Assembly (NCBI GenBank): GCA_023139255.1
Contig: JAGLNY010000016.1
Span: 1 to 23,046 of the forward strand
Source of the DNA: Spirochaetales bacterium
GTDB lineage: Bacteria; Spirochaetota; Spirochaetia; JABMQR01
DNA length: 23,046 nt
Direction of reading: 5' to 3'
Positions 14,476-21,561 of this stretch are shown in pieces. The position numbers were made by a program, and so were the translations under genes. Under the pieces are notes generated by a model. The model had not been told where the DNA came from and made no database searches. It worked only from the letters and a program-made list of their open reading frames with translations. Numbering within the stretch: the first letter of the stretch is position 1; every line of letters begins with the position of its first letter.

Positions 14476-16262
14476 TGGCATATAGGAATTATGTACTTGT
14501 CTGCGGCGGTGTCGGCTGTGAATCCAATAAGGCTGACCAGATTTATCAGAACCTGTTGACAGCTTCTGTTGCGAACAATATTTCTGATGAAGTCCAGATT
14601 GTGAAAACGGGCTGTTTTGGTTTTTGTGAACAGGGTCCTGTCATTAAAGTTCTTCCTGATGAGACGTTTTATGTGAATGTTGCGCCATCCGATGCGGAAG
14701 AAATAATTACTGAACATCTTGTGAAAGGCCGCGAAGTAACCCGGCTTCTCTACGATACATCCCAGAGTACTAGAAACGTTAAAATTGATGGTCTCGATTA
14801 TTACCAGAAGCAGTTTAGGGTGGTACTCAGAAACTGCGGTGTTATAGATCCGGAAAATATTGATGAATATATTGTACGTGACGGCTATGCAGCCTTGGAA
14901 AAAGTCATATTCAAGATGACCCCGGATGATATTATCCGGGAAATTAAGACATCGGAACTCCGGGGCCGCGGCGGTGCCGGTTTTCCAACCTGGCTGAAAT
15001 GGAGTTTCACCAAGGATGTGAATGAAGCACAGAAATATATTGTCTGTAATGCAGATGAGGGAGATCCCGGTGCATATATGGATAGAAGCACTCTTGAGGG
15101 TGATCCCCACTCTATTCTTGAGGCAATGACAATCGCCGGTTTTGCCTGTGGTGCAGACAAAGGTTTTATCTACATCAGGGCCGAGTATCCTCTGGCAATT
15201 AACAGGTTGAAAATTGCCATGGATCAGTCACGTGAATATGGACTGCTTGGGGAAAACATCCTGGGAAGTGATTTCAGTTTTGACATTGAGATTCGGCTGG
15301 GTGCAGGTGCGTTTGTCTGCGGTGAAGAAACGGCTCTTCTTGCCTCAATTGAGGGAGAGAGAGGAATGCCTCGTCCGAGACCCCCGTTTCCGGCAGTGAA
15401 AGGTGTCTGGGATAAACCGACTGTCATCAACAATGTTGAGACCTGGGCAAATGTTCCCGTAATCATTCTGAAAGGCGGTGAATGGTTCTCAAAAATCGGA
15501 ACTGCCGATTCTAAAGGTACCAAAGTATTTGCACTTACCGGCAGAATCAGAAATTCCGGACTTGTGGAAGTTCCTATGGGAACAACACTACGGGAAATTA
15601 TCTATGATATAGGCGGCGGAATTGCGGACAATAAAGAATTCAAGGCCGTTCAGACCGGCGGGCCATCCGGCGGGGTTATTACCAAAGATTTTCTTGATAC
15701 CCCCATTGATTACGGATCACTTACTGCACTTGGTTCCATGATGGGATCAGGCGGTATGATCATCATGGATGAGGATGACTGTATTGTTGATGTGACAAAA
15801 TTCTACCTGGGATTTTCAGTAGAAGAATCCTGTGGTAAATGCTCTCCCTGCCGGATAGGCGGAAGAACCCTCTACAATATCCTTGACCGGATCACCAAAG
15901 GGGAGGGGGAACTAGCCGACCTCAGGAAGATGCAGGAGATTGGAGAAGCCATGAAAAAGGCATCACTCTGCGGACTTGGACAGACAGCCCCGAATCCGAT
16001 TCTCTCTACAATCAAGTATTTTGAGAAAGAGTACCTTGCCCACATTAAGGACGGGAGATGTCCTGCAGGAACCTGTAAAGACCTGATCTCCTATCATATT
16101 CTGGCTGATAAATGTATTGGATGTACTGCATGTGCAAGGAAATGCCCGACTGCAGCTATCTCAGGCGAACGGCGGCAGGTACACCGGATTGACCCGGAAC
16201 TCTGTATTAAATGCGGGGTCTGTATGGAAGTCTGTAAGTTTGATGCCGTTTTTGTACGATAA
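14475..16262 (+). CDS. hndC: NAD(P)-linked [FeFe] hydrogenase, NuoF-like flavin subunit
   Basis: This 595-residue subunit has four visible parts. Residues 1-95 form a [2Fe-2S] thioredoxin-like domain (VCGGVGCESNK, TGCFGFCEQGP). The NuoF core at about 130-500 has the FMN/NADH-binding wording RGRGGAGFPTWLKW and NADEGDPGAYMDR, then GAGAFVCGEETALL. A four-cysteine [4Fe-4S] motif follows, ESCGKCSPCRIG with a later Cys in SLCGLGQ. Two ferredoxin motifs close the protein: CIGCTACARKCP and CIKCGVCMEVCK. It is the site where NAD(P)H meets flavin and, in bifurcating enzymes, where electrons split between NADH and ferredoxin. Length and layout match HydB/HndC. Confidence 0.95.
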   Translation: MAYRNYVLVCGGVGCESNKADQIYQNLLTASVANNISDEVQIVKTGCFGFCEQGPVIKVLPDETFYVNVAPSDAEEIITEHLVKGREVTRLLYDTSQSTRNVKIDGLDYYQKQFRVVLRNCGVIDPENIDEYIVRDGYAALEKVIFKMTPDDIIREIKTSELRGRGGAGFPTWLKWSFTKDVNEAQKYIVCNADEGDPGAYMDRSTLEGDPHSILEAMTIAGFACGADKGFIYIRAEYPLAINRLKIAMDQSREYGLLGENILGSDFSFDIEIRLGAGAFVCGEETALLASIEGERGMPRPRPPFPAVKGVWDKPTVINNVETWANVPVIILKGGEWFSKIGTADSKGTKVFALTGRIRNSGLVEVPMGTTLREIIYDIGGGIADNKEFKAVQTGGPSGGVITKDFLDTPIDYGSLTALGSMMGSGGMIIMDEDDCIVDVTKFYLGFSVEESCGKCSPCRIGGRTLYNILDRITKGEGELADLRKMQEIGEAMKKASLCGLGQTAPNPILSTIKYFEKEYLAHIKDGRCPAGTCKDLISYHILADKCIGCTACARKCPTAAISGERRQVHRIDPELCIKCGVCMEVCKFDAVFVR

Positions 16263-16282
16263 AGCTTTTGAGGAGGAATCAG

Positions 16283-18031
16283 TTGGAAACTGTAAACATA
16301 AAAATTAATGGACAGCCTGTACAGGTGCCTGCGGACTACAACGTTCTACAGGCAGCTAAACGAATGAATATAAATATTCCGAATCTATGTTACCATCCGG
16401 ATCTGCCCGCCTGGGCAGCCTGCGGCATATGTGTGGTAAAAATGGAGAATTCCCCGAAGATGGTCAGAGCTTGTGCTACTCCTGTTTCGGAAGGAATGGG
16501 GATAATTACGCATGACCCTGAGCTTCATGCAATACGGAAAACTGTTATTGAACTCATCCTTTCAACTCACCCGGATGATTGTCTTAAGTGTGGAAGGAAC
16601 GGTTCCTGCGAGCTCCAGAAATTGGCAGCAGATTACGGTATCCGGGAACAACCGTACGAAATCAGGCTTCAGGATATCCCCAGAGATGAATCAACCCCCT
16701 CAATTATCCTCAATCCGGAGAAATGTATCAAATGTGGACGTTGTGCACAGGTTTGTCAGAAACTGCAGGGAGTATGGGCGCTTGAGTTTGTCGGACGCGG
16801 GGATGAAACCCGAATTGCCCCGGCTGCAAATCTCAGCCTGGATGACAGCCCCTGTATCAAGTGCGGTCAATGTTCAGCCCACTGTCCGGTGGGAGCCATA
16901 TTTGAGAGAGATGAGACGGAGATGTTTCTTAATGCAGTTAATGATCCTGAGAAACATGTGGTTGCCCAGATTGCTCCCGCAGTACGTGTCGCGATTGGCG
17001 AGGCTTTTGAAATGGAACCGGGGACGATCTGTACTGGACAAACATATGCCGCATTACGCAGACTGGGTGTCGATACTGTATTTGATACCAATTTTGCCGC
17101 TGATCTGACTATCATGGAAGAAGCTTCCGAGTTTGTGATCCGTCTGACAAAAGGAGGGGAGCTTCCTCAGATAACCAGTTGCTGTCCCGCATGGACTGAC
17201 TATATGGAAAAATTTTACACTGATATGATTCCCAATTTCTCTACCGCAAAATCACCTATGATGATGCAGGGAGCAATGACGAAAACCTATTATGCTGAGA
17301 AAAACGGGATAGATCCCAAAAATATCTACTCAGTGGCTATTATGCCCTGTACAGCAAAGAAGTTCGAGATAACGCGCGACGAGAATATGTTTTCATCCGG
17401 GCACCAGGATATGGATCTAGTCCTGACAACCCGGGAGCTCAGCCGCCTGATCAAAGCGAATGGTATTGATTTTATGTCGCTTCCGGAGGAGGAGGCAGAT
17501 TCTCTGATCGGGGCTTATTCCGGTGCCGGGACATTGTTCGGTAATACCGGCGGTGTTATGGAAGCAGCTCTTCGTACGGCATACAATCTTGTAACGGGTG
17601 AGAATATGGAAGATGTCAATGTGCATGTAATCAGAGGGATGGACGGTATCCGGAAAGGTGAAGTTGATATCAAAGGGACAAAGGTAAAAGTTGCCGTTGC
17701 TCACGGTATGGCCAATGTCAGTGAGATTCTGGAAGAGGTGCGGGAAGCCAGAAAGAATAACGAAGAACCGCCGTATCACTTCATTGAGGTTATGGCTTGT
17801 CGGGGCGGGTGTATTGCCGGAGGCGGGCAGCCCTATTCAACCACAGATAATATACGTGATAAACGAATAGCAGGACTCTATAAAGATGATGCTATGAGTG
17901 TGGTTCGCTGTTCGCACGATAACCCGGAAATTAAGTATATTTATCAGGATTTCCTGGATAAGCCGCTGAGTGAGAAATCCCACCATTTGCTGCATACCAC
18001 CTATCAGTACAGGCCGATTTATAAGAAGTAG
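16283..18031 (+). CDS. hndD: [FeFe] hydrogenase catalytic subunit, TTG start
   Basis: From the TTG at 16283 the protein has 582 residues; GAGGAGG (16270-16276) lies 6 bases upstream, whereas the in-frame TTG at 16268 overlaps that site. No ATG is suitable. The N-terminus holds a [2Fe-2S] domain (Cys36, 47, 50, 64), a His-Cys3 cluster (HPDDCLKCGRNGSC) and two [4Fe-4S] motifs (CIKCGRCAQVC, CIKCGQCSAHCP). All three H-cluster motifs are present: TSCCPAW, MPCTAKKFE and EVMACRGGCIAGGGQP. It interconverts protons and H2. The maturases HydE, HydF and HydG are not in the window. Together with the three preceding subunits it should form a cytoplasmic NAD(P)-coupled, probably bifurcating, complex. Confidence 0.96.
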   Translation: METVNIKINGQPVQVPADYNVLQAAKRMNINIPNLCYHPDLPAWAACGICVVKMENSPKMVRACATPVSEGMGIITHDPELHAIRKTVIELILSTHPDDCLKCGRNGSCELQKLAADYGIREQPYEIRLQDIPRDESTPSIILNPEKCIKCGRCAQVCQKLQGVWALEFVGRGDETRIAPAANLSLDDSPCIKCGQCSAHCPVGAIFERDETEMFLNAVNDPEKHVVAQIAPAVRVAIGEAFEMEPGTICTGQTYAALRRLGVDTVFDTNFAADLTIMEEASEFVIRLTKGGELPQITSCCPAWTDYMEKFYTDMIPNFSTAKSPMMMQGAMTKTYYAEKNGIDPKNIYSVAIMPCTAKKFEITRDENMFSSGHQDMDLVLTTRELSRLIKANGIDFMSLPEEEADSLIGAYSGAGTLFGNTGGVMEAALRTAYNLVTGENMEDVNVHVIRGMDGIRKGEVDIKGTKVKVAVAHGMANVSEILEEVREARKNNEEPPYHFIEVMACRGGCIAGGGQPYSTTDNIRDKRIAGLYKDDAMSVVRCSHDNPEIKYIYQDFLDKPLSEKSHHLLHTTYQYRPIYKK

Positions 18032-18076
18032 AGTTTTTTGCAGATATTTCTATTCAAATACACAATAACACTGCTT

Positions 18077-18108
18077 AGGTCCGGTTACATACCCGGGCCT
18101 GGTTTTTT
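18077..18108 (+). terminator. Terminator of the hydrogenase operon
   Basis: AGGTCCGG (18077-18084) pairs with CCGGGCCT (18093-18100), 8 bp with one G·T pair, followed by GG and six Ts (18103-18108). It lies 46 bases after the hndD stop. Confidence 0.75.
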
Positions 18109-18129
18109 CAGGGGAGCTTCAATTCCGGA

Positions 18130-18158
18130 TTGACAGGAACCGGTTTAGGTGCAATACT
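18130..18158 (+). promoter_or_regulatory. Promoter of the candidate leader RNA
   Basis: A perfect -35 TTGACA (18130-18135), a 17-bp spacer and -10 AATACT (18153-18158) predict a start at about 18165, exactly at the first arm of the long-range inverted repeat. Confidence 0.5.
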
Positions 18159-18301
18159 AAAAACAGCTAATCTGACTTAACTTATCTCATTTTTTTCATA
18201 AATATTAAATTATCTAAAGTTATATATATACGAATTGCGAATATTGTGTCGCAGTAATACTGCGATCACATAATCCTATTTTATCAGTAAGGAGGTGTAT
18301 T

Positions 18302-18334
18302 ATGATTAACATTACGAGGGGTCAGATTAGCTGA
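18302..18334 (+). CDS. 10-codon leader peptide ORF (MINITRGQIS)
   Basis: ATG at 18302 to TGA at 18332-18334. The ribosome site TAAGGAGGT is complementary over nine bases to the usual 16S 3' end, with AAGGAGG ending 6 bases before the ATG, making it the strongest site in the window. The peptide has three Ile, all ATT codons, and one AGG Arg. Its stop lies 7 bases before the terminator stem, so a ribosome waiting at the end could hinder that hairpin. No known peptide is recognised. Confidence 0.4.
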   Translation: MINITRGQIS

Positions 18335-18341
18335 ACCCGTT

Positions 18342-18378
18342 GGACTGCCTGTTTGGACTCGAACAGGCAGTCCTTTTT
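18342..18378 (+). terminator. Strong terminator between the leader ORF and phoH2
   Basis: GGACTGCCTGTT (18342-18353) and AACAGGCAGTCC (18362-18373) form a perfect 12-bp stem with loop TGGACTCG, followed by five Ts. It lies 72 bases before the phoH2 ATG, with only a weak promoter candidate in between. Confidence 0.8.
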
Positions 18379-18450
18379 ACTTTTCCAACGATTTGATTGG
18401 GTGGAAATTACTTCAGTATTGAATTATGCTTGAAATCAGGAGTTGTTTTT

Positions 18451-19779
18451 ATGAAGAATAATAAAACTAAAACTTTTATCATTGATACTAATGTCCTTAT
18501 ACACAGATCGGATGCGATCCTCTCATTTAAGGATTGTGAGGTGGTTATCCCCATTTGGGTATTGGAAGAATTGGATAAGCTGAAAACCTATTCCGATGAG
18601 CGCGGGAGAAATGCCCGGCAGGCAATTCGTTTTATTGAGGAGCGGACGGGGCACAATGGTGTTGCAGAAGGTGTGAAGATTGAGAATAGATCAATACTCA
18701 GGATTGCACTGGAATATGATAAGAAACTTGCTGCAGATCTCCCGATTGACCGCATGGATAATAAAATTATTTTCTGTGCATTAACTATACAGCATCAGGC
18801 ATCGCAGTTGAAAAAAGAAAACAAAGTTTTCTTTGTCTCAAAGGATATTAATGCCAGGGTTAAGGCACGGGCACTTGGTCTTCATGCAGTGGATTATGAG
18901 AAACAGAAAGCATATCTTTCAACTCTTTATTCCGGATATAAAGAAGCCTCGGTTTCCGGGAAAATTATTGACGACCTGTTACGCGGGGAAAGGGTTGAAT
19001 GGCAGGAGGATCTTTTTGAGAACGAGTTTCTTCTCCTGAAAGACAATACTGATAAAAAGGTTACTGCCCGTTTCCATAAACCGGAAGAGGGGAGCAGATA
19101 TATTGAATATGTGGAAACATATGAAAATAATGTTAGCGGAATACTTCCCCTTAACCCTCAGCAGCAGATGGCTTTTGACCTGCTGCTTGATGATTCAGTT
19201 TCTCTCGTTACTCTTGTGGGTAAGGCAGGTACCGGGAAAACACTTCTTGCACTTGCTGCCGGGCTGAAAAAAGTATTTGAGAGCAAAGTCTATAGCCGGG
19301 TTCTGGCCAGCAGACCAATTATGCCGCTGGGTAAAGATATCGGGTTTCTTCCTGGGGACAAATCAGAAAAGCTGTCACACTGGATGAAGCCTCTTGTCGA
19401 TAATCTTGAGCTGATAGTCTCGGTTACCGGCAAACCGGAATATAAGAATGTTGATGTCATACTTAATAGTAATAAAGTTGAGATAGAAGCAATAACCTAT
19501 ATCCGGGGAAGGTCGCTGCCTAAACAGTATATTCTCGTTGATGAAGCACAGAACCTTTCCCCTCATGAGATTAAAACTATTGTCAGCCGGGCAGGAAAAG
19601 ATTCAAAGGTAATATTAACCGGCGATCCTTACCAGATTGACAGCCCGTATCTTGATAGTGACTCGAACGGTCTGACCTATCTTGTTGAGGCGTTTAAAGG
19701 GCAAAAAATATTCGGTCACGTAACACTCGCCAAATCCGAGAGAAGTGAACTTGCCGAACTTGCTGCAGAGCTGCTATGA
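18451..19779 (+). CDS. phoH2: PIN-PhoH2 family RNA-processing ATPase
   Basis: From the ATG at 18451 (CAGGAG upstream) the protein has 442 residues. The N-terminal PIN nuclease domain, about 5-150, keeps its acidic site: Asp12 in IIDTNVLIH, Glu39/40, Asp104 in MDNKI and Asp132 in SKDIN. The C-terminal PhoH ATPase domain, about 230-440, has Walker A GKAGTGKT (257-264), Walker B ILVDEAQN (Asp364, Glu365) and sensor wording VILTGDPYQID. Mycobacterial PhoH2 of this layout is an RNA helicase and ribonuclease encoded with a small upstream partner, PhoAT. No PhoAT-sized gene is present here; the 10-codon ORF and structured RNA occupy that place. The stop overlaps the next start by 4 bp (ATGA). Confidence 0.92.
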   Translation: MKNNKTKTFIIDTNVLIHRSDAILSFKDCEVVIPIWVLEELDKLKTYSDERGRNARQAIRFIEERTGHNGVAEGVKIENRSILRIALEYDKKLAADLPIDRMDNKIIFCALTIQHQASQLKKENKVFFVSKDINARVKARALGLHAVDYEKQKAYLSTLYSGYKEASVSGKIIDDLLRGERVEWQEDLFENEFLLLKDNTDKKVTARFHKPEEGSRYIEYVETYENNVSGILPLNPQQQMAFDLLLDDSVSLVTLVGKAGTGKTLLALAAGLKKVFESKVYSRVLASRPIMPLGKDIGFLPGDKSEKLSHWMKPLVDNLELIVSVTGKPEYKNVDVILNSNKVEIEAITYIRGRSLPKQYILVDEAQNLSPHEIKTIVSRAGKDSKVILTGDPYQIDSPYLDSDSNGLTYLVEAFKGQKIFGHVTLAKSERSELAELAAELL

Positions 19780-20465
19780 GAGATTATGAAGATGACTGTA
19801 CTCTGCTGCTGAATTGCCCTTTATTTCATGGGTTGAGCGCTGAGAGACTAAACAGCCTGCTTTTCCCGCAGTACTGCAGAATTGTTTTCTACCCTGCGGG
19901 AGAGAGAATACTTACACAGGGAACCGAATATAAGGATCTCTGTGTTTTACTGGAAGGAAGAGCAGCAGCCCGGTTTTATGAATATTCCGGGAAAACTGTT
20001 CTTGTTGAGACTCTGGAAGCTCCGACCCCGGCAGCAGCGGCCATACTCTTTTCATCTGATCCATATCTTCCGGTAACCCTGGAAGCTGATACCGACGTAA
20101 AAGCTGCAATCATTACACGTGCCGGGTTAACCAGGGTTTTTCAATCTGAACCCCAGGTGTTGAATCGCTATCTTCGTGAAATGGGTGATAAAGTGATTTT
20201 CCTGGCTGAGAAAGTCCGGTTAGCTGAGCTTGCCGGGATTCGTCAACGATTTGCCGATTATATTCTCCGGCTGTGTAACCGTTTCCATTCCAATGAACTT
20301 ATTCTTCCCCTGTCGAGGGAAAAACTGGCTGAAATGTTCGGGTCAGCACGTCCTTCCGTCTCTCGTGAGATATCACGTATGTGTGATGAGGGGCTGATTT
20401 CAGTCAGCGGAAAGGCTGTTACCATACTGCAGCCGGAAAAATTAAGAAATTTACTTGAATTGTAA
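19776..20465 (+). CDS. Crp/Fnr-family transcriptional regulator
   Basis: This 229-residue protein has an N-terminal cyclic-nucleotide-binding-like sensor barrel (about 10-120, starting CPLFHGLSAERLNSLL), a long dimer helix (about 125-155) and a C-terminal helix-turn-helix, LSREKLAEMFGSARPSVSREISRMCDEGLI (residues 179-208). The recognition helix carries SARPSVSRE, a variant of the family's usual SRxxVxR pattern. Cysteines 8, 14 and 34 are not spaced like the FNR cluster ligands, so the signal is open; a haem or other redox ligand is possible. Its start overlaps phoH2, and its stop codon lies inside a GTAAC-N4-GTTAC palindrome before the iron-sulfur gene, which it probably regulates. HcpR-type regulators of nitrosative stress are one candidate group. 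Confidence 0.88.
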   Translation: MRDYEDDCTLLLNCPLFHGLSAERLNSLLFPQYCRIVFYPAGERILTQGTEYKDLCVLLEGRAAARFYEYSGKTVLVETLEAPTPAAAAILFSSDPYLPVTLEADTDVKAAIITRAGLTRVFQSEPQVLNRYLREMGDKVIFLAEKVRLAELAGIRQRFADYILRLCNRFHSNELILPLSREKLAEMFGSARPSVSREISRMCDEGLISVSGKAVTILQPEKLRNLLEL

Positions 20466-20475
20466 CATAGGTTAC
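20462..20475. promoter_or_regulatory. Crp/Fnr-type operator GTAAC-N4-GTTAC
   Basis: GTAAC (20462-20466), ATAG, GTTAC (20471-20475): a perfect 5-4-5 palindrome overlapping the regulator's TAA stop. Its centre, 20468.5, is 41.5 bases upstream of the start predicted from the TATATT box at 20498-20503, the classic class II activator position. Confidence 0.55.
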
Positions 20476-20497
20476 GGCAACAATATTCCTGATACAG

Positions 20498-20503
20498 TAT
20501 ATT
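20498..20503 (+). promoter_or_regulatory. -10 box of the iron-sulfur gene promoter
   Basis: TATATT predicts a start near 20510. The -35 position 17 bp upstream is CGGCAA, which is poor, as expected for an activator-dependent promoter. Confidence 0.45.
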
Positions 20504-20539
20504 CTCATTATCAATGATATTAATAGAGGAGAAAACCGT

Positions 20540-21499
20540 ATGAAGCGACAAATAATTACTATAGATGAAGAACTCTGTACCGGCTGCGGTGCCTGTGTAC
20601 CGGATTGTCCGGAAGGAGCCCTGAGGATTATCGACGGTAAAGCACGGTTGGTAGGAGACCTGTTTTGTGACGGTTTAGGAGCCTGTCTTGGTGCATGCCC
20701 GGAAGATGCCATACATGTAGAGGTTCGGGAAGCCGATCCCTATAATGAGCGGGTTGTAATGAAAGAGAATATCATTCCCAAAGGGGAGAATACTATACGG
20801 GCACATCTTTCCCACTTGAAAGATCATGGCGCAGATACCTATTATCAGGAGGCTCTTGAGGCGCTGAAGGAGACTGATGCCCGGTTGTATGCTATTTTCA
20901 GTAAGGAAGATTCCGGAGCAACAGAAATCGAACCCGCACCAGAACCCGAATCTGTAAAGCACGAGGGCTGTAATCACGATCACGGACATAGTCATCAGCA
21001 GGGTGGCGGGGGATGCCCGGGAAGTCTTGCACATTCATTCGGTGAGCCGGCAAAGGCTGCACCGCAGCAAACAGGGGAAATTCTCTCTGAATTACAGCAT
21101 TGGCCAGTACAAATGCATCTTGTAAACCCGGGGTCGCCGCATTTCAAAAAATCAGACTTTCTTCTTGCTGCGGACTGCACAGCCTTCAGTATGGGTGGAT
21201 TCCATCCTGAACTTATCCGAAACCATACTTTGGGCATTGCCTGCCCGAAACTGGACAGCGGACTGGAAATTTATCGTGACAAATTGATCAAACTGATAGA
21301 TGAGGCAGAGATTAATACTCTAACTGTAGCTGTCATGGAAGTACCATGCTGCAGCGGGCTGCTGAAGGTTGCCGTGGATTCAGTACAGGCGGCAAAAAGA
21401 AAGGTGCCGGTAAAATATATCCAAATCAGTATTAAGGGTGAAATTCTTCAGGAACAGTGGCTCGTAATAGAGAAGTCTGTTCGGAATTTATATAAGTAA
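20540..21499 (+). CDS. Ferredoxin-like iron-sulfur protein with His/Cys-rich linker
   Basis: This 319-residue protein starts at an ATG with GAGGAGA upstream. A ferredoxin domain covers residues 1-60. The first cluster has all four cysteines (13, 16, 19, 23: CTGCGACVPDCP). The second reads CDGLGACLGACP, where Cys43, 49 and 53 are present but the expected Cys46 is Leu. A linker at about 141-160 carries Cys144, Cys159 and five His (HEGC, HDHGHSH) and could bind metal. The C-terminal domain (about 180-319) contains DCTAFSMGGFHPEL, IACPKLDSG and VPCCSGL, so further Cys ligands are likely. Such proteins occur in many anaerobes, often near Crp/Fnr regulators; the function is unknown. It ends the phoH2 gene cluster. 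Confidence 0.8.
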   Translation: MKRQIITIDEELCTGCGACVPDCPEGALRIIDGKARLVGDLFCDGLGACLGACPEDAIHVEVREADPYNERVVMKENIIPKGENTIRAHLSHLKDHGADTYYQEALEALKETDARLYAIFSKEDSGATEIEPAPEPESVKHEGCNHDHGHSHQQGGGGCPGSLAHSFGEPAKAAPQQTGEILSELQHWPVQMHLVNPGSPHFKKSDFLLAADCTAFSMGGFHPELIRNHTLGIACPKLDSGLEIYRDKLIKLIDEAEINTLTVAVMEVPCCSGLLKVAVDSVQAAKRKVPVKYIQISIKGEILQEQWLVIEKSVRNLYK

Positions 21500-21524
21500 T
21501 AACCTCCCGGTTTCGGGAGGTTAT
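21499..21524. terminator. Terminator after the iron-sulfur gene
   Basis: ATAACCTCCCG (21499-21509) and CGGGAGGTTAT (21514-21524) form a perfect 11-bp stem with a GTTT loop. It starts at the stop codon and lies between two convergent genes. The T-tract is poor in both directions, but the stem is strong. Confidence 0.65.
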
Positions 21525-21561
21525 ATTAAATTGATACGGCGCTATCAGGCAAGTTGTCAGA

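Larger units (their letters stand above)
18164..18378 (+). ncRNA. Candidate structured leader RNA or small RNA before phoH2
   Basis: The predicted transcript begins with CAGCTAATCTGAC (18164-18176), perfectly complementary to GTCAGATTAGCTG (18321-18333). Between them lies a hairpin, TCGCAGT-AAT-ACTGCGA (18249-18265), extended by TGTG/CACA with one bulge, and a complete ribosome site TAAGGAGGT for a 10-codon ORF. The second arm can alternatively pair locally (GGGTCAG at 18319-18325 with CTG-A-ACCC at 18331-18338). A 12-bp terminator stem follows at once. The layout could be an attenuator of the phoH2 operon, a free-standing small RNA, or a small mobile element with terminal inverted repeats; I cannot tell which. 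I match it to no known RNA family. Confidence 0.45.

Noticed and set aside
14424..15110. Minus-strand ORF of 228 residues
   Set aside because: It is opposite hndB/hndC, whose motifs are unambiguous.
18164..18378. 6S RNA as the identity of the leader transcript
   Set aside because: The closing helix between the 5' end and the 3' region is suggestive, but the interior is very AT-rich, carries a strong ribosome site and does not show the usual long stem with a central bubble.
19776..20465. Firm assignment of the Crp/Fnr protein as FNR or HcpR
   Set aside because: The cysteines do not match the FNR cluster and no hcp gene is in the window, so only the family can be named.
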